From assembly GCA_002070715.1 (NCBI GenBank), contig MWDV01000228.1:1-47296 (forward strand): DNA of 47,296 nucleotides, in the 5' to 3' direction. The notes below the pieces were generated by a model. The model made no database searches. It saw only the letters and a list, made by a program, of their open reading frames with translations, and had not been told where the DNA came from. Every line of letters begins with the position of its first letter. Within the stretch, counting starts at the first letter, position 1. The DNA is from Verrucomicrobia bacterium ADurb.Bin118. Its GTDB lineage: Bacteria > Verrucomicrobiota > Verrucomicrobiia > Limisphaerales > MWDV01. This document shows, in pieces, positions 9,611 through 18,943 of this stretch. Made by a program: the position numbers and the translations under genes.

Positions 9611-10711
9611 GTGAATTCCTTTGGTTTCAGGCACGAACCGCGCGCGCACGCGCGCGGTGCGGGCTGCTTTTTCGCCCTGGTTCTTCTGGCGCTGGCGCCC
9701 GGTTGCCAGCGTGAGGAGATTCAGGTTTACAACATCGAAAAAGAATCGCGTTCCTCGGAGACCCGGCCCAATCCCCACGCCGGACAAGGCCACGGGGTGT
9801 TGCCCAACCGTCCACGGCTGAACTATCGCACGCCGGCAGGATGGACGACGCGGCCGCCGTCCACCATGCGCGTGGCCAGTTTCGCCATCGCGGGCGACGG
9901 TGAAGAAAGCGCCGATGTGGCCGTGATCCCTCTGCCGGACATGGGCGGGCGGGACTTGGATATGGTCAACCTCTGGCGGGGACAGGTTCGATTGGCGCCG
10001 ATTGACGCGGCGGCCATGGAACAATCCCGGAGCCGGGTGCCGATCGGCGGCGCGGAAGGCAAGTTCTTCGATATGGCGGGGCCGACTTCCCCGGAAGGCG
10101 AGGCGCCCGCCTTGCGCGTGATGGTGGCCATTTTGGAACGCGACGGTTTGTCGTGGTTTTTCAAAATGACCGGACCGGATGCGTTGGTGCAGGCGCAGAA
10201 AACTGCGTTTCTCGATTTTCTCAAGTCGGTGGAATTCCCCGCGGACGAACCAGCGGCCCCGGCGCCGGCCGCCACGAATGCCGGCGAAGGCAAGCCGACG
10301 TGGACGGTGCCGGCCGGCTGGGAAGAAGTCCCGGGAGGCGCCTTCTTGGTGGCCAAGTTTAATCTCACCGGAGAATCGGGCGCCACGGCGGCGGTGAATG
10401 TCAGCACGTCACCGGGCGACGGCGGCGGCTGGCTGGACAATGTCAATCGCTGGCGGGGACAGGTCGGTTTGTCCTCGCAGTCCGCGGCGGAAATCAACGC
10501 CGCCACCCGCGCTTTGGCGGTGGCGGGCACCCAGGCCCAGATGATCGAGATGCTGGGGACGGACGCCCGCACCGAACAGCCGGCGCGGGTGCTGGGCGTG
10601 ATGGTGCCGCTGCCGGACCGGGCGTGGTTTTACAAATTGATGGGCGACCCGCAGTTGGTGGAGGCGCAACGGGCGCGCTTCACACAGTTCGTGCAATCCG
10701 TGAAATACTGA
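9611..10711 (+). CDS. lipoprotein with two tandem copies of one domain, encoded just before resB
   Basis: The start must be the GTG at 9611, because an in-frame TAA lies at 9599-9601. The 366-residue product has a lipoprotein signal ending in the lipobox ALAPGC near residue 32. Two related domains follow, about residues 69-209 and 228-366. Each starts with a P-A-G-W motif, contains N-L/R-WRGQV and ends with a D-F/Y-K-hydrophobic block and F-x-x-F-hydrophobic-KSVEF or QSVKY. The gene ends one base before resB, which implies co-transcription and perhaps a link to cytochrome c maturation. I recognise no named family, and the function is unknown. Confidence 0.8.
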   Translation: MNSFGFRHEPRAHARGAGCFFALVLLALAPGCQREEIQVYNIEKESRSSETRPNPHAGQGHGVLPNRPRLNYRTPAGWTTRPPSTMRVASFAIAGDGEESADVAVIPLPDMGGRDLDMVNLWRGQVRLAPIDAAAMEQSRSRVPIGGAEGKFFDMAGPTSPEGEAPALRVMVAILERDGLSWFFKMTGPDALVQAQKTAFLDFLKSVEFPADEPAAPAPAATNAGEGKPTWTVPAGWEEVPGGAFLVAKFNLTGESGATAAVNVSTSPGDGGGWLDNVNRWRGQVGLSSQSAAEINAATRALAVAGTQAQMIEMLGTDARTEQPARVLGVMVPLPDRAWFYKLMGDPQLVEAQRARFTQFVQSVKY

Positions 10712-10712
10712 C

Positions 10713-11861
10713 ATGTCCCTCGACCGTCTGATCGCCTTTTTCACTTCGCTCAAACTCTCGGTCGTCACCCTGGTGTTGGCGATGTTGCTGGTTTTTTTCG
10801 GCACGCTGGCCCAGGTGGAAAGGGGGTTGTATCAGGCGCAACACGAATTCTTCCGGAGTTTTTTGATTTATTGGGGCCCGCCGGGCGCGGCGTGGAAAGT
10901 GCCGGTTTTCCCCGGCGGCTATCTGATCGGCGGGGTGATGCTCATCAATCTGCTGGCGGCGCATCTGCGGTATTACCGGACGGGTTGGAAACATCTAGGG
11001 TTGGTGATGATTCACTTTGGGCTGGTGCTCCTGCTGCTGGGCCAGCTCGCGACCGATCTGTTGTCCGTGGAAAGTACCCTCCATTTACGCGAAGGGGAAA
11101 CCAAGAATTACACCGTGGTGGATCGCCGCGCCGAACTGGCGGTGGTGGACGTTACCGACGCCCAACATGACCGGGTGGTGGCCATCCCGCAACGCGTGCT
11201 GGAACATCAGACGGCCATCACCCATCCGGAACTGCCGTTTACCGTGCGCGTCCAACGGTTCATGGCCAACTCCACCGTCGCCAACCGACGCGGCAACAAC
11301 GCGGCGCCGCCGGCGTCGGATCAAGGGGCGGGCGCGCAACTCACGGTCCAGGAACTGCCGCGCGTCACGGCGATGGACCGCCGCGATGTGCCCAGCGCCT
11401 TGATTGAAATTGGGACGCCGGCGGGTTCGCAGGGCACCTGGCTGGTGTCTGAATTCATTGACCAGCCGCAACGTTTCACCTGGCAGGGCCGCCATTATGA
11501 GTTGTCGCTGCGCCAACGCCGCGATTACACGCCGCACAGCCTGACTTTACTCGAGTTCCGGCACGACAAATATCCCGGCACGGAAATCCCGAAAAACTTT
11601 TCCAGCCGCGTGCGTCTGCGGCATCCCCAAACGGGCGAGGACCGCGAGGTTCTCATTTACATGAACAACCCCTTGCGCTACGGCGGCGCGACCTATTACC
11701 AAGCCAGTTTTGACACCGACAACCAGGGCACCATTTTGCAGGTGGTGCGCAATCCCGGCTGGCTCACCCCGTATGTGGCCTGCGTGCTGGTGAGCCTGGG
11801 GTTGATCTGGCAATTCAGCCTGCATCTGTTCAACTTTTTGCGCCAACGGAGGGTCGGATGA
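10713..11861 (+). CDS. resB: ResB-like cytochrome c biogenesis membrane protein (system II)
   Basis: The 382-residue product has the ResB/Ccs1 layout: three N-terminal membrane helices (about residues 12-33, 65-88 and 95-115), a large periplasmic domain of some 220 residues, and a C-terminal helix (about 345-372). ResB forms the cytochrome c synthetase with CcsA and delivers reduced apocytochrome and haem at the outer face of the membrane. The start follows the preceding lipoprotein stop by one base. Its own stop overlaps the ccsA start as ATGA, so the two are translationally coupled. The family is clear from topology, the motifs in the first helices and the neighbour. Confidence 0.88.
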   Translation: MSLDRLIAFFTSLKLSVVTLVLAMLLVFFGTLAQVERGLYQAQHEFFRSFLIYWGPPGAAWKVPVFPGGYLIGGVMLINLLAAHLRYYRTGWKHLGLVMIHFGLVLLLLGQLATDLLSVESTLHLREGETKNYTVVDRRAELAVVDVTDAQHDRVVAIPQRVLEHQTAITHPELPFTVRVQRFMANSTVANRRGNNAAPPASDQGAGAQLTVQELPRVTAMDRRDVPSALIEIGTPAGSQGTWLVSEFIDQPQRFTWQGRHYELSLRQRRDYTPHSLTLLEFRHDKYPGTEIPKNFSSRVRLRHPQTGEDREVLIYMNNPLRYGGATYYQASFDTDNQGTILQVVRNPGWLTPYVACVLVSLGLIWQFSLHLFNFLRQRRVG

Positions 11862-13876
11862 AAAATCTGTTGTATAAATTGATTCCCTGGGGTCTGTTGG
11901 CGGTGTTTGTGGCGGAGGTGGTGGCGCTCCTTTTGCCCCGACCCGAAGGGGGATTCCACTGGCAGGCCTTTGGCCGGTTGCCCGTGCTGCTCAATGGCCG
12001 GGTGCAACCGTTCGATTCCGTGGGGCGGAACGCACTGCTCCAGATTCGCGGGACGGCCTCCGTGCCGTTGGTCGAGAAGAAATCCTACGAGTTCTGGAAA
12101 CATCCGCCCAAACTGCGCGCCACCGAATGGCTGGCTGAAGTGATGATGCAACCGGAACGCGCGGATACGCGGCCCATCTTCCTGATTCATCACCCGGACT
12201 TGATCAACGAACTGGATTTACGCGGGAAGGGTCTGGAGAAATCCGGCCTGTTTTACTTTGCCTACCGCGACTTGACCAACGCGCTGCCCACGATCGAACG
12301 CGAGGGCCGCCAAGCGTTGGGGGTGGAATCTTCGGCGCGCACGGCGTATCAACGCCAGGTGGTCAAGCTGCATCACGGCCTGACCCTTTATCACCGGCTC
12401 AAATACAGTTTGCAACCGGAGGAAACCCGCGATTTTGCGGCTGAACTGCACGCGTTTCAACAAGCCGTCCCGCCGGGGATGGCCGCCCTCCGGGCCCAGC
12501 AAGCGGGACAACCCTTCGATCAGGCGGCGTTCGATACGTTCGTGGGTTTTCTGCAAGCCTACGATCACCTGATGCGCCTGGCTTATCCATTGATCGTGCC
12601 GCCGACCGCCGCCACCGCGCCCCGCGATGACTGGCGCAACATGGGCCAGGCGTTGTTTGAAGCCGGAATGCATGGCGGGGAACTGGCCCCCGCGATCTCG
12701 TGGCTGGCCGCGGCTTCCAGCGCTTACGCCCAAAACCAACCCGCGGCGTTCAACGCGGCGGTGTCGGCGTACCGTGACTGGTTGGAGGTCCAAGCGTCCC
12801 GCGAAGTGCGCAAAGGCCGCGCGGAATTTTTCTTCAACAACCTGCAGCCGTTTCTGCACGCGCTGATCATGTACGTCTGCGCGTTTGTGCTGGCCGCCGG
12901 CGCGATGCTGACCTTGCGGTTATGGCCGCGCGGCTCGGAAACCCTGCGGCGCTCGGCGTTTTACATCGCGGTCCTAGCGTTGATCGTGCATACGGCGGGA
13001 TTGCTGCTCCGCATGTGGCTGGAACGACGACCACCGGTGACCAATTTATATTCCTCGGCCATTTTCATTGGCTGGGCGGTGGCGGTGCTGGGCGTGGTGC
13101 TGGAGCGGGTTTACCGCGTGGGCATTGGCGTGGCGGCGGCCGCGCTCATCGGCTTTATGACCCTCATCATCGCACACAACCTGGCGTTGGGCGGTGATAC
13201 CATGGAAATGATGCGCGCGGTGCTGGACTCGAATTTCTGGCTCACGTCGCATGTCATCACCATCACCCTAGGTTACGCGGGCATGTACGTGGCGGGCTTT
13301 CTCGGCATCGTTTATGTGCTGGTCGGGGTGAGCACTCCGTTGCTTGGTTTACGGCTGACGGCGGAGGGACAGGCTGAAACCGTGGCGGCGGAGCGGGACT
13401 CGCTTTCCGGCGGCGCCAGCCTGGCGACCACCAACACGATTCATAAGGCCCTGGGCCGGATGGTTTACGGCACCATTTGTTTCGCGGCGTTGTTCAGCTT
13501 CGTGGGGACGGTGTTGGGCGGCATCTGGGCGGACCAATCCTGGGGACGATTCTGGGGCTGGGACCCGAAGGAAAACGGCGCGTTGCTGATTGTGTTGTGG
13601 TGCGCGGCGATTTTGCACGCGCGCCGCGGCGGTTGGATCCGGGAACGGGGCCTGATGAACATGGCCATTTTTGGCAACATCGTGACCGCCTTTTCCTGGT
13701 TCGGCGTCAACATGCTCGGTGTGGGCTTGCATTCGTACGGATTCATGGAAGCCGGATTCAAATGGATTGTGATCTTCGCCGTCAGTCAGGTGGCGATCAT
13801 TGCGCTGGGTCTGCTGCCACTGAATTGGTGGCGCAGTTTCCGGCGGGACAATGCGGCCCTTCCCGCCGGCGGATAA
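11858..13876 (+). CDS. ccsA: CcsA-type haem-handling cytochrome c biogenesis protein with a long N-terminal periplasmic region
   Basis: This 672-residue product is the second half of the system II cytochrome c synthetase. The tryptophan-rich haem-binding WWD motif is WGRFWGWDPKENGALL near residues 560-575. It is followed by conserved helices with HARRGG and HSYGF histidines that would be haem ligands. One helix near the N-terminus (about residues 8-26) precedes some 300 periplasmic residues starting with LPVLLNGRVQPFDSVGR. The typical multi-helix CcsA core follows from about residue 325. Such extended CcsA proteins are known in Bacteroidetes and Planctomycetes-type bacteria. The ATG overlaps the resB stop by four bases. 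Confidence 0.93.
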   Translation: MKNLLYKLIPWGLLAVFVAEVVALLLPRPEGGFHWQAFGRLPVLLNGRVQPFDSVGRNALLQIRGTASVPLVEKKSYEFWKHPPKLRATEWLAEVMMQPERADTRPIFLIHHPDLINELDLRGKGLEKSGLFYFAYRDLTNALPTIEREGRQALGVESSARTAYQRQVVKLHHGLTLYHRLKYSLQPEETRDFAAELHAFQQAVPPGMAALRAQQAGQPFDQAAFDTFVGFLQAYDHLMRLAYPLIVPPTAATAPRDDWRNMGQALFEAGMHGGELAPAISWLAAASSAYAQNQPAAFNAAVSAYRDWLEVQASREVRKGRAEFFFNNLQPFLHALIMYVCAFVLAAGAMLTLRLWPRGSETLRRSAFYIAVLALIVHTAGLLLRMWLERRPPVTNLYSSAIFIGWAVAVLGVVLERVYRVGIGVAAAALIGFMTLIIAHNLALGGDTMEMMRAVLDSNFWLTSHVITITLGYAGMYVAGFLGIVYVLVGVSTPLLGLRLTAEGQAETVAAERDSLSGGASLATTNTIHKALGRMVYGTICFAALFSFVGTVLGGIWADQSWGRFWGWDPKENGALLIVLWCAAILHARRGGWIRERGLMNMAIFGNIVTAFSWFGVNMLGVGLHSYGFMEAGFKWIVIFAVSQVAIIALGLLPLNWWRSFRRDNAALPAGG

Positions 13877-13927
13877 CCCGTTGGGGGAGCGCCCACTATT
13901 TCGTTTTCAGGAAGAATGTCCCTTGGA

Positions 13928-14575
13928 TTATGGGGCGGACGGGCGTTTCCGGAACTTTTCCAGTTTTGGCCGGATCACCAGGGCGCAATAGGCTTGGTTC
14001 GGATTCCGGCGGAAGAAATCTTGGTGGGCCTGCTCGGCGGCGTAAAAACGGGTCAACGGCGCCAATTCCGTCACGATGGGGCGCGTAAACTTTTTCCCGG
14101 CCGCCTGCCGGGATTTTTCCGCGACGGCGCGTTGGGCATCATTGTGGTGCAGAATGATCGAGCGATATTGTGTCCCCACATCGGGGCCCTGCCGGTTGAG
14201 GGTGGTGGGATCGTGCGCGTCCCAGAAGGCGTCCAGCAATTGCGCAAACGAAATCTGCTCCGGATCGAACGCCACCTGCACCACCTCGGCGTGGCCGGTA
14301 TCGCCGCAGCATACCTGGGGATACGTGGGGTTCTCGGTGTGTCCGCCCGCGTAGCCCGACGTGACGGTTTTGACTCCGAGCAGCGTTTGTAATAGGGCTT
14401 CCAGACACCAGAAACAACCTCCGCCCAGGGTGGCGAGTTCGGTCCGGGTGGCCGCGGGTAAATTTGTGTCAGCGCTCATGAGCGGGAACAGCGGGCTGGC
14501 GAGCAATCCCAGCGCGAGCAGGCATCCGGCGGCTCGACGGCGGCGGGGCGACTGTATCGTTGGGAAACGCACCAT
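13928..14575 (-). CDS. msrA: exported peptide-methionine (S)-S-oxide reductase
   Basis: The ATG at 14575 gives 215 residues. A basic start (SPRRRRAAG) and hydrophobic stretch (CLLALGLLASPLFPL) form a signal peptide or anchor, so the enzyme probably works in the periplasm. The MsrA core follows with the catalytic cysteine in GGGCFWCLE (Cys54), then YAGGHTENPTY, a GDTGHAEVVQVAFD block, and DPTTLNRQGPDVGTQYRS. All are invariant family motifs. MsrA reduces methionine-S-sulfoxide in damaged proteins using thioredoxin-type donors. The open frame reaches further upstream to 14902 without family features. The gene converges on ccsA and is divergent from the DUF1080 gene. Confidence 0.95.
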   Translation of the reverse strand: MVRFPTIQSPRRRRAAGCLLALGLLASPLFPLMSADTNLPAATRTELATLGGGCFWCLEALLQTLLGVKTVTSGYAGGHTENPTYPQVCCGDTGHAEVVQVAFDPEQISFAQLLDAFWDAHDPTTLNRQGPDVGTQYRSIILHHNDAQRAVAEKSRQAAGKKFTRPIVTELAPLTRFYAAEQAHQDFFRRNPNQAYCALVIRPKLEKFRKRPSAP

Positions 14576-14720
14576 GACGATTTGATTTCCGCCAATAATT
14601 AACGCAACCAGCCGTGGTTGGCAAACGAGGCGGGTCAGTGCCGGCTTGACTCGTTTCGGTAAATCCCAAACTCTTTCCCGGCAACGAGGGTGTCGAATCT
14701 CGAACCGGTTCGGCCCGTCC

Positions 14721-16031
14721 ATGTTAAAGATGAAACGCATCAATCCATTCTTGGCCGCGTTGGGCGCGGTGTTTTTGCTCTCCGCCTGTGGTCTGGCGCA
14801 ACGTGAACCCGGTTTTGTCAGCTTGTTTGATGGCCAGACGCTGCAGGGCTGGAAACATGTGGGCGGCCCGCCGGATGGATACGGAGTGAAAGACGGAGTC
14901 ATCTACTGTTCCCCCAAAGGACGTTCGTTGTTTACCGAGCAGCAGTTCGCGGATTTTATCCTGCGCTTCGAGTTCAAGTTGGAGGACGGCTCCAACAACG
15001 GCATCGGCATCCGCGCGCCGTTGGAGGGGGATGCCGCGTATCTGGGCATGGAAATTCAGATTTTGGAGGATGCGGCGGCGGATCGGGGCAAATGGGGCAA
15101 GCTCCGCGCCGAGCAATATCACGGTTCGATTTACGATTTGGTGGCCGCGAAACGCGGGGCGTTGAAACCGGCGGGCGAATGGAACACCGAGGAGATCATT
15201 GCCCAGGGCCGGTCCATCAAGGTCATCGTCAACGGCCAAACCATCGTGGACGCGAATCTCAACGACGTGACGGACCCGGAGAAAATCCGAAAGCATCCCG
15301 GCATCTTTCGGGAGCGGGGCCACATCGGATTTCTTGGCCACGGCGACTACTTGGAATTCCGCAACATCCGCATCAAGGAACTGCCGCGGACGGAGCGCGA
15401 CAACACCGCGCCGACCGGCTTTACGGCCTTGTTCGATGGCCGGACACTCAACGGCTGGAAAGGGCTGGTTGAGAATCCCAAGAAACGCGCGGCCATGTCG
15501 AAGGAGGCGCTCGCGGCGGCCCAGACCCAGGCCGACGCCCTGATGCGCGAACATTGGCAGATTGAAGACGGCGCGCTGGTGTATCGGGGCAAGGGCTTCG
15601 ACAACCTGTGTACGGTGAAGGATTATGCAAATTTTGAGCTGGTCTGCGATTGGAAGATCGAACCCAAGAGCGACAGCGGGCTGTATTTGCGCGGCTCGCC
15701 GCAGGTGCAGATCTGGGATCCGTTCACCCCGCCGTTGTCCGGGGGGCGTGAAGTCGGCTCGGGCGGCCTCTACAACAATCAGAAACACCCGGCCAAACCG
15801 CTGCAGGTGGCGGACAAACCCATCGGCGAATGGAATCAGTTCCGCATCGTGATGGTGGGCGAGAAACTGCACATTTTCCTGAACGGCGAACTCGTCGTGC
15901 GGGATACCACCCTGGAAAACTATTGGGAGCGCGAAAAACCGGTGTATGCCCGCGAGCAGATTGAGTTGCAGGCGCACACCACACCGGTCTGGTTCAAAAA
16001 CATCTATCTCCGTGAAATCCCCGTTCCTTGA
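14721..16031 (+). CDS. lipoprotein with two DUF1080 (3-keto-disaccharide hydrolase type) domains
   Basis: The start is ATG at 14721 or 14730. The latter gives a clean lipoprotein signal, MKRINPFLAALGAVFLLSAC. About 436 residues hold two concanavalin-like DUF1080 domains. The first begins FVSLFDGQTLQGWKHVGG and the second FTALFDGRTLNGWKG, and both carry the D-G-x-x-L-x-G-W start and the later S/N-x-G-hydrophobic strands. Members of PF06439 have been shown in gut bacteria to hydrolyse 3-keto-glycosides made by partner oxidoreductases. Two Tat-exported Gfo/Idh/MocA genes follow at once, the first four bases later, so the three probably act together on glycosides outside the cytoplasm. Confidence 0.85.
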   Translation: MLKMKRINPFLAALGAVFLLSACGLAQREPGFVSLFDGQTLQGWKHVGGPPDGYGVKDGVIYCSPKGRSLFTEQQFADFILRFEFKLEDGSNNGIGIRAPLEGDAAYLGMEIQILEDAAADRGKWGKLRAEQYHGSIYDLVAAKRGALKPAGEWNTEEIIAQGRSIKVIVNGQTIVDANLNDVTDPEKIRKHPGIFRERGHIGFLGHGDYLEFRNIRIKELPRTERDNTAPTGFTALFDGRTLNGWKGLVENPKKRAAMSKEALAAAQTQADALMREHWQIEDGALVYRGKGFDNLCTVKDYANFELVCDWKIEPKSDSGLYLRGSPQVQIWDPFTPPLSGGREVGSGGLYNNQKHPAKPLQVADKPIGEWNQFRIVMVGEKLHIFLNGELVVRDTTLENYWEREKPVYAREQIELQAHTTPVWFKNIYLREIPVP

Positions 16032-16035
16032 TCGT

Positions 16036-17373
16036 ATGAACAAAATGTTTTCCCGTCGTGAATTTCTTCGTCGCGGGGTCCTGGCCGCGGTGGCGGCCGG
16101 CACCGCCCCGGCGTTCATCCCCGCCCTCCGCGCGGTGCCGCCTTCCGGAACGCTGTTGCACGCGTCCATCGGCGCCAGCGGCATGGCCGCCAGCGACCTG
16201 CAACAGATTGCCCGGCATCCCTTCGTCAAGGTGGTGGCCATCGCCGACGTGGAGATCGCCAAGGCGGAACAATGGAAGGAACGGTTCCCCGAGGCGCGCT
16301 TTTACCAGGATTGGCGCCAGTTGCTGGCCAAGGAAAAGGCGCTCGACACGCTGAATGTCTCCACGCCCGACCACATGCACGCGCCCATCGCCATGTCGGC
16401 CATGCAGTTGAGCAAATCGGTTTATGTGCAGAAACCGCTGGCGCATGACATCTACGAAACCCGCAAGCTGACCGAGTTTGCGCGGGCGCGGAAGCTCGTC
16501 ACCCAGATGGGCATTCAAATTCATTCGCTGGAGGAGTATCAACTCGCAGTGCGGCTGGTACGCGATGGCGTCATCGGCAAGATCAAAGCCGTTCACACCT
16601 GGAGCAACAAGGATTGGGGGGATCCCAAACCCAAACCCGACCGTCAGGATCCGGTGCCCCCCGGCTTGGACTGGGATGGCTGGCTGGGGGTGGCGGCCGC
16701 CCGGCCGTTCATTGGCGAGGGTTACTATCACCCGGGCAACTGGCGGCGGAGCCTGGATTTTGGCACCGGCACGTTCGGTGACATGGGCTGCCACATCTAC
16801 GACCCGGTGTTCAACGCGCTGGCGTTGACGGCGCCATTGACGGTGCGGTCGGAAGGCGCCGCCCCCAACCCGTGGCACTGGGCCTCCAACGCCGTGATCC
16901 ATTACACCTTCCCCGGCACGCCCTATACGGACGGGGACACGGTGAAGGTCACCTGGTACGACGGCAATCAAAAGCCGCCGCCGGAGGTTGGCGCGTTGTT
17001 GGGCGAGGTCAAACGACCCGGCCAGGGCTCGGTGTTCATCGGCACGAAAGGCATTATGCTCCTGCCGCACGTCGGCAAACCGCGATTGCTGCCGGAGGCG
17101 CAATTCGCGGACTTCAAGATGCCGACGGTCGCGAACGGCAATCATTACACGCTGTTCCTGGAAGGCGTGCGCGACAACGGCAAACCCACGGCGAATTTCG
17201 ATTACTCTGGTCCGCTCACCGAAACGGTCTTGTTGGGAGGCGTGGCCTCGCGGTTCCCGCAAACGACGCTCGCATGGAATTCCGCGCGGTTGCGGTTTAC
17301 CAACCTGTCGGCCGCCGACAAATTCCTGCGGCGAAAATATCGTCGTGGCTGGGAGGTCAAGGGGTTGTCGTAA
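16036..17373 (+). CDS. Tat-exported Gfo/Idh/MocA family oxidoreductase
   Basis: The ATG at 16036 gives 445 residues that begin with a twin-arginine signal (SRREFLRRGVLAAVAAGTAP). The NAD(P)-binding Rossmann domain follows, but with GASGMAA where the family usually has G-x-G-x-x-G. The conserved lysine motif is QKPLAHDIYETRKL near residues 135-150. The C-terminal domain contains FGDMGCHIYDPVFNAL, typical of this clade. Such enzymes oxidise or reduce sugar hydroxyls with a tightly held nicotinamide cofactor. The gene is four bases downstream of the double DUF1080 gene, which fits a 3-keto-glycoside route. The exact substrate is not known. Confidence 0.88.
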   Translation: MNKMFSRREFLRRGVLAAVAAGTAPAFIPALRAVPPSGTLLHASIGASGMAASDLQQIARHPFVKVVAIADVEIAKAEQWKERFPEARFYQDWRQLLAKEKALDTLNVSTPDHMHAPIAMSAMQLSKSVYVQKPLAHDIYETRKLTEFARARKLVTQMGIQIHSLEEYQLAVRLVRDGVIGKIKAVHTWSNKDWGDPKPKPDRQDPVPPGLDWDGWLGVAAARPFIGEGYYHPGNWRRSLDFGTGTFGDMGCHIYDPVFNALALTAPLTVRSEGAAPNPWHWASNAVIHYTFPGTPYTDGDTVKVTWYDGNQKPPPEVGALLGEVKRPGQGSVFIGTKGIMLLPHVGKPRLLPEAQFADFKMPTVANGNHYTLFLEGVRDNGKPTANFDYSGPLTETVLLGGVASRFPQTTLAWNSARLRFTNLSAADKFLRRKYRRGWEVKGLS

Positions 17374-17556
17374 CCCCGCGGACGGTTTTTGTTGGCAGCC
17401 CTTCCACGCCAAAGCCATGGTCCGGCGGATGCATGGATAAGCGCGCCGTTGCGACGGGGTTGCCGGTTAGATCGGACGGGGAGAGCCGTTCAAGCGGCGT
17501 GCTTTGATGCGCCCTTTCCCGGGGAGTGATCTGGATGAATTGAATCTGCTTTTTCC

Positions 17557-18867
17557 ATGAGCATCAGACAAAATCGTCGAACGTTTCTACGGCAAACCGC
17601 GCTGGGCGTAGCGGGGTTCTGGGTCGCTGGTTGCCGGCCCGCCCGGCGGCGCCTGTCTCCCAACGAGCAACTCAACCTCGGCATCATCGGCGTGGCGCAC
17701 CAAGGGAACTACGATCTCACCGCCATGACCAGCGAGAACGTCGTTGCCTTGTGCGACGTGGATGAGCATTACCTGGCTGCGGCCAAGGAGAAATTTCCCG
17801 CCGCGCAGACGTACACCGATTTCCGTCGGTTGCTTGACCAGCGGGACATTGACGCCGTGGTCATCGCCACGCCGGATCACACGCACGCCGTGGCGGCGGT
17901 TGCGGCGTTGCGCAGCGGACGCCATGTCTATTGCGAGAAACCGCTCACCCGCACGGTTTCCGAATGCCGGGCGGTGACCAACGTCGCCCGCCAACAAAAA
18001 CTCATCACGCAAATCGGCACGCAAATTCATTCCGGCGAAAATTACCGGCGCGTGGCGCAGTTGGTGCAGGAAGGCGCGGTGGGAACGGTGTCCGAGGTAC
18101 ATGTCTGGGTCAACGCCTCGGCGGCGGGCAAGGCGTGGCCCACCGAATCCCCCCCCGTGCCGGCGCATCTGCATTACGATCTCTGGTTGGGCCCCGTGCC
18201 GGCGCGGCCGTACAGTCCCGAAATTGTGCCGCGATGGTGGCGGAACTGGTGGGCGTTTGGCGGCGGTGCGCTGGCGGATTTTGGCTGTCACTATATGGAT
18301 CTCCCGCACTGGGCGCTCGGCTTGCGCGCCCCGACCCGGGTACAGGTGGTGGACGGGCCCCCGGTGCATCCCAACGCCGCGCCGCCGTGGCTGGTGGTGC
18401 AATACGAATATCCCGGCGTCCCCACCGCCACCGCCGCGCGCACGACGTCGCCGCTCTCATTGACGTGGTATCACGGAGGACGCAAACCGGCTTGGTTGCC
18501 GGCAACAATCGCCCAGCAATGGTCGTCGGGCGTGCTTTTCATCGGCCAGACCGGGCGGTTGCTGGCGGATTACACGCGGCAGGTGATCCTGCGCGAACCG
18601 GACTTTGCGGATTACACCGCGCCCCAGCCCGTCGAGAGCGACTACACCGCACACCATCGCGAATGGATTCAGGCGGTCAAAAACAACCGGCCCGCGAGTT
18701 GCGATTTCGCTTATTCCGGTCCCCTGACCGAAGCGGCGTTGTTGGGCAATGTGGCTTTTCGCGCGGGCAGCCCGCTCCAATGGGACTCGGCTAGACTCCG
18801 CGCGCCCAACTGTCCGGCGGCGGATCTCTTCCTCCAGCACGAATACCGTCGGGGATGGTCCCTGTGA
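17557..18867 (+). CDS. second Tat-exported Gfo/Idh/MocA family oxidoreductase, possibly lipid-anchored
   Basis: The 436-residue product starts with a twin-arginine signal (QNRRTFLRQTALGVAGF) ending in a possible lipobox WVAGC, so it may be anchored. The Rossmann part reads LGIIGVAHQGNYDL, followed by ALCDVDE and the catalytic lysine motif CEKPLTRTVSE. The C-terminal part has ALADFGCHYMDLPHWALGL, matching the FGDMGCHI segment of the neighbour at 16036. It is a paralogue of that gene, with a 183-base gap between them in which I see no gene. A shared role in periplasmic sugar oxidation with the DUF1080 protein is inferred. Confidence 0.88.
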   Translation: MSIRQNRRTFLRQTALGVAGFWVAGCRPARRRLSPNEQLNLGIIGVAHQGNYDLTAMTSENVVALCDVDEHYLAAAKEKFPAAQTYTDFRRLLDQRDIDAVVIATPDHTHAVAAVAALRSGRHVYCEKPLTRTVSECRAVTNVARQQKLITQIGTQIHSGENYRRVAQLVQEGAVGTVSEVHVWVNASAAGKAWPTESPPVPAHLHYDLWLGPVPARPYSPEIVPRWWRNWWAFGGGALADFGCHYMDLPHWALGLRAPTRVQVVDGPPVHPNAAPPWLVVQYEYPGVPTATAARTTSPLSLTWYHGGRKPAWLPATIAQQWSSGVLFIGQTGRLLADYTRQVILREPDFADYTAPQPVESDYTAHHREWIQAVKNNRPASCDFAYSGPLTEAALLGNVAFRAGSPLQWDSARLRAPNCPAADLFLQHEYRRGWSL

Positions 18868-18943
18868 TTCGTCACGGGCCGTCCGATCGAGAAGACAGTG
18901 CGCCCGGCTTGCGGGGGCGCGCGGCCGTCTCTACATTGCCCGC

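Noticed and set aside
14724-16262. 512-codon minus-strand frame antisense to the DUF1080 gene
   Set aside because: It is a shadow of the real gene and extends into the next one without any recognisable domain.
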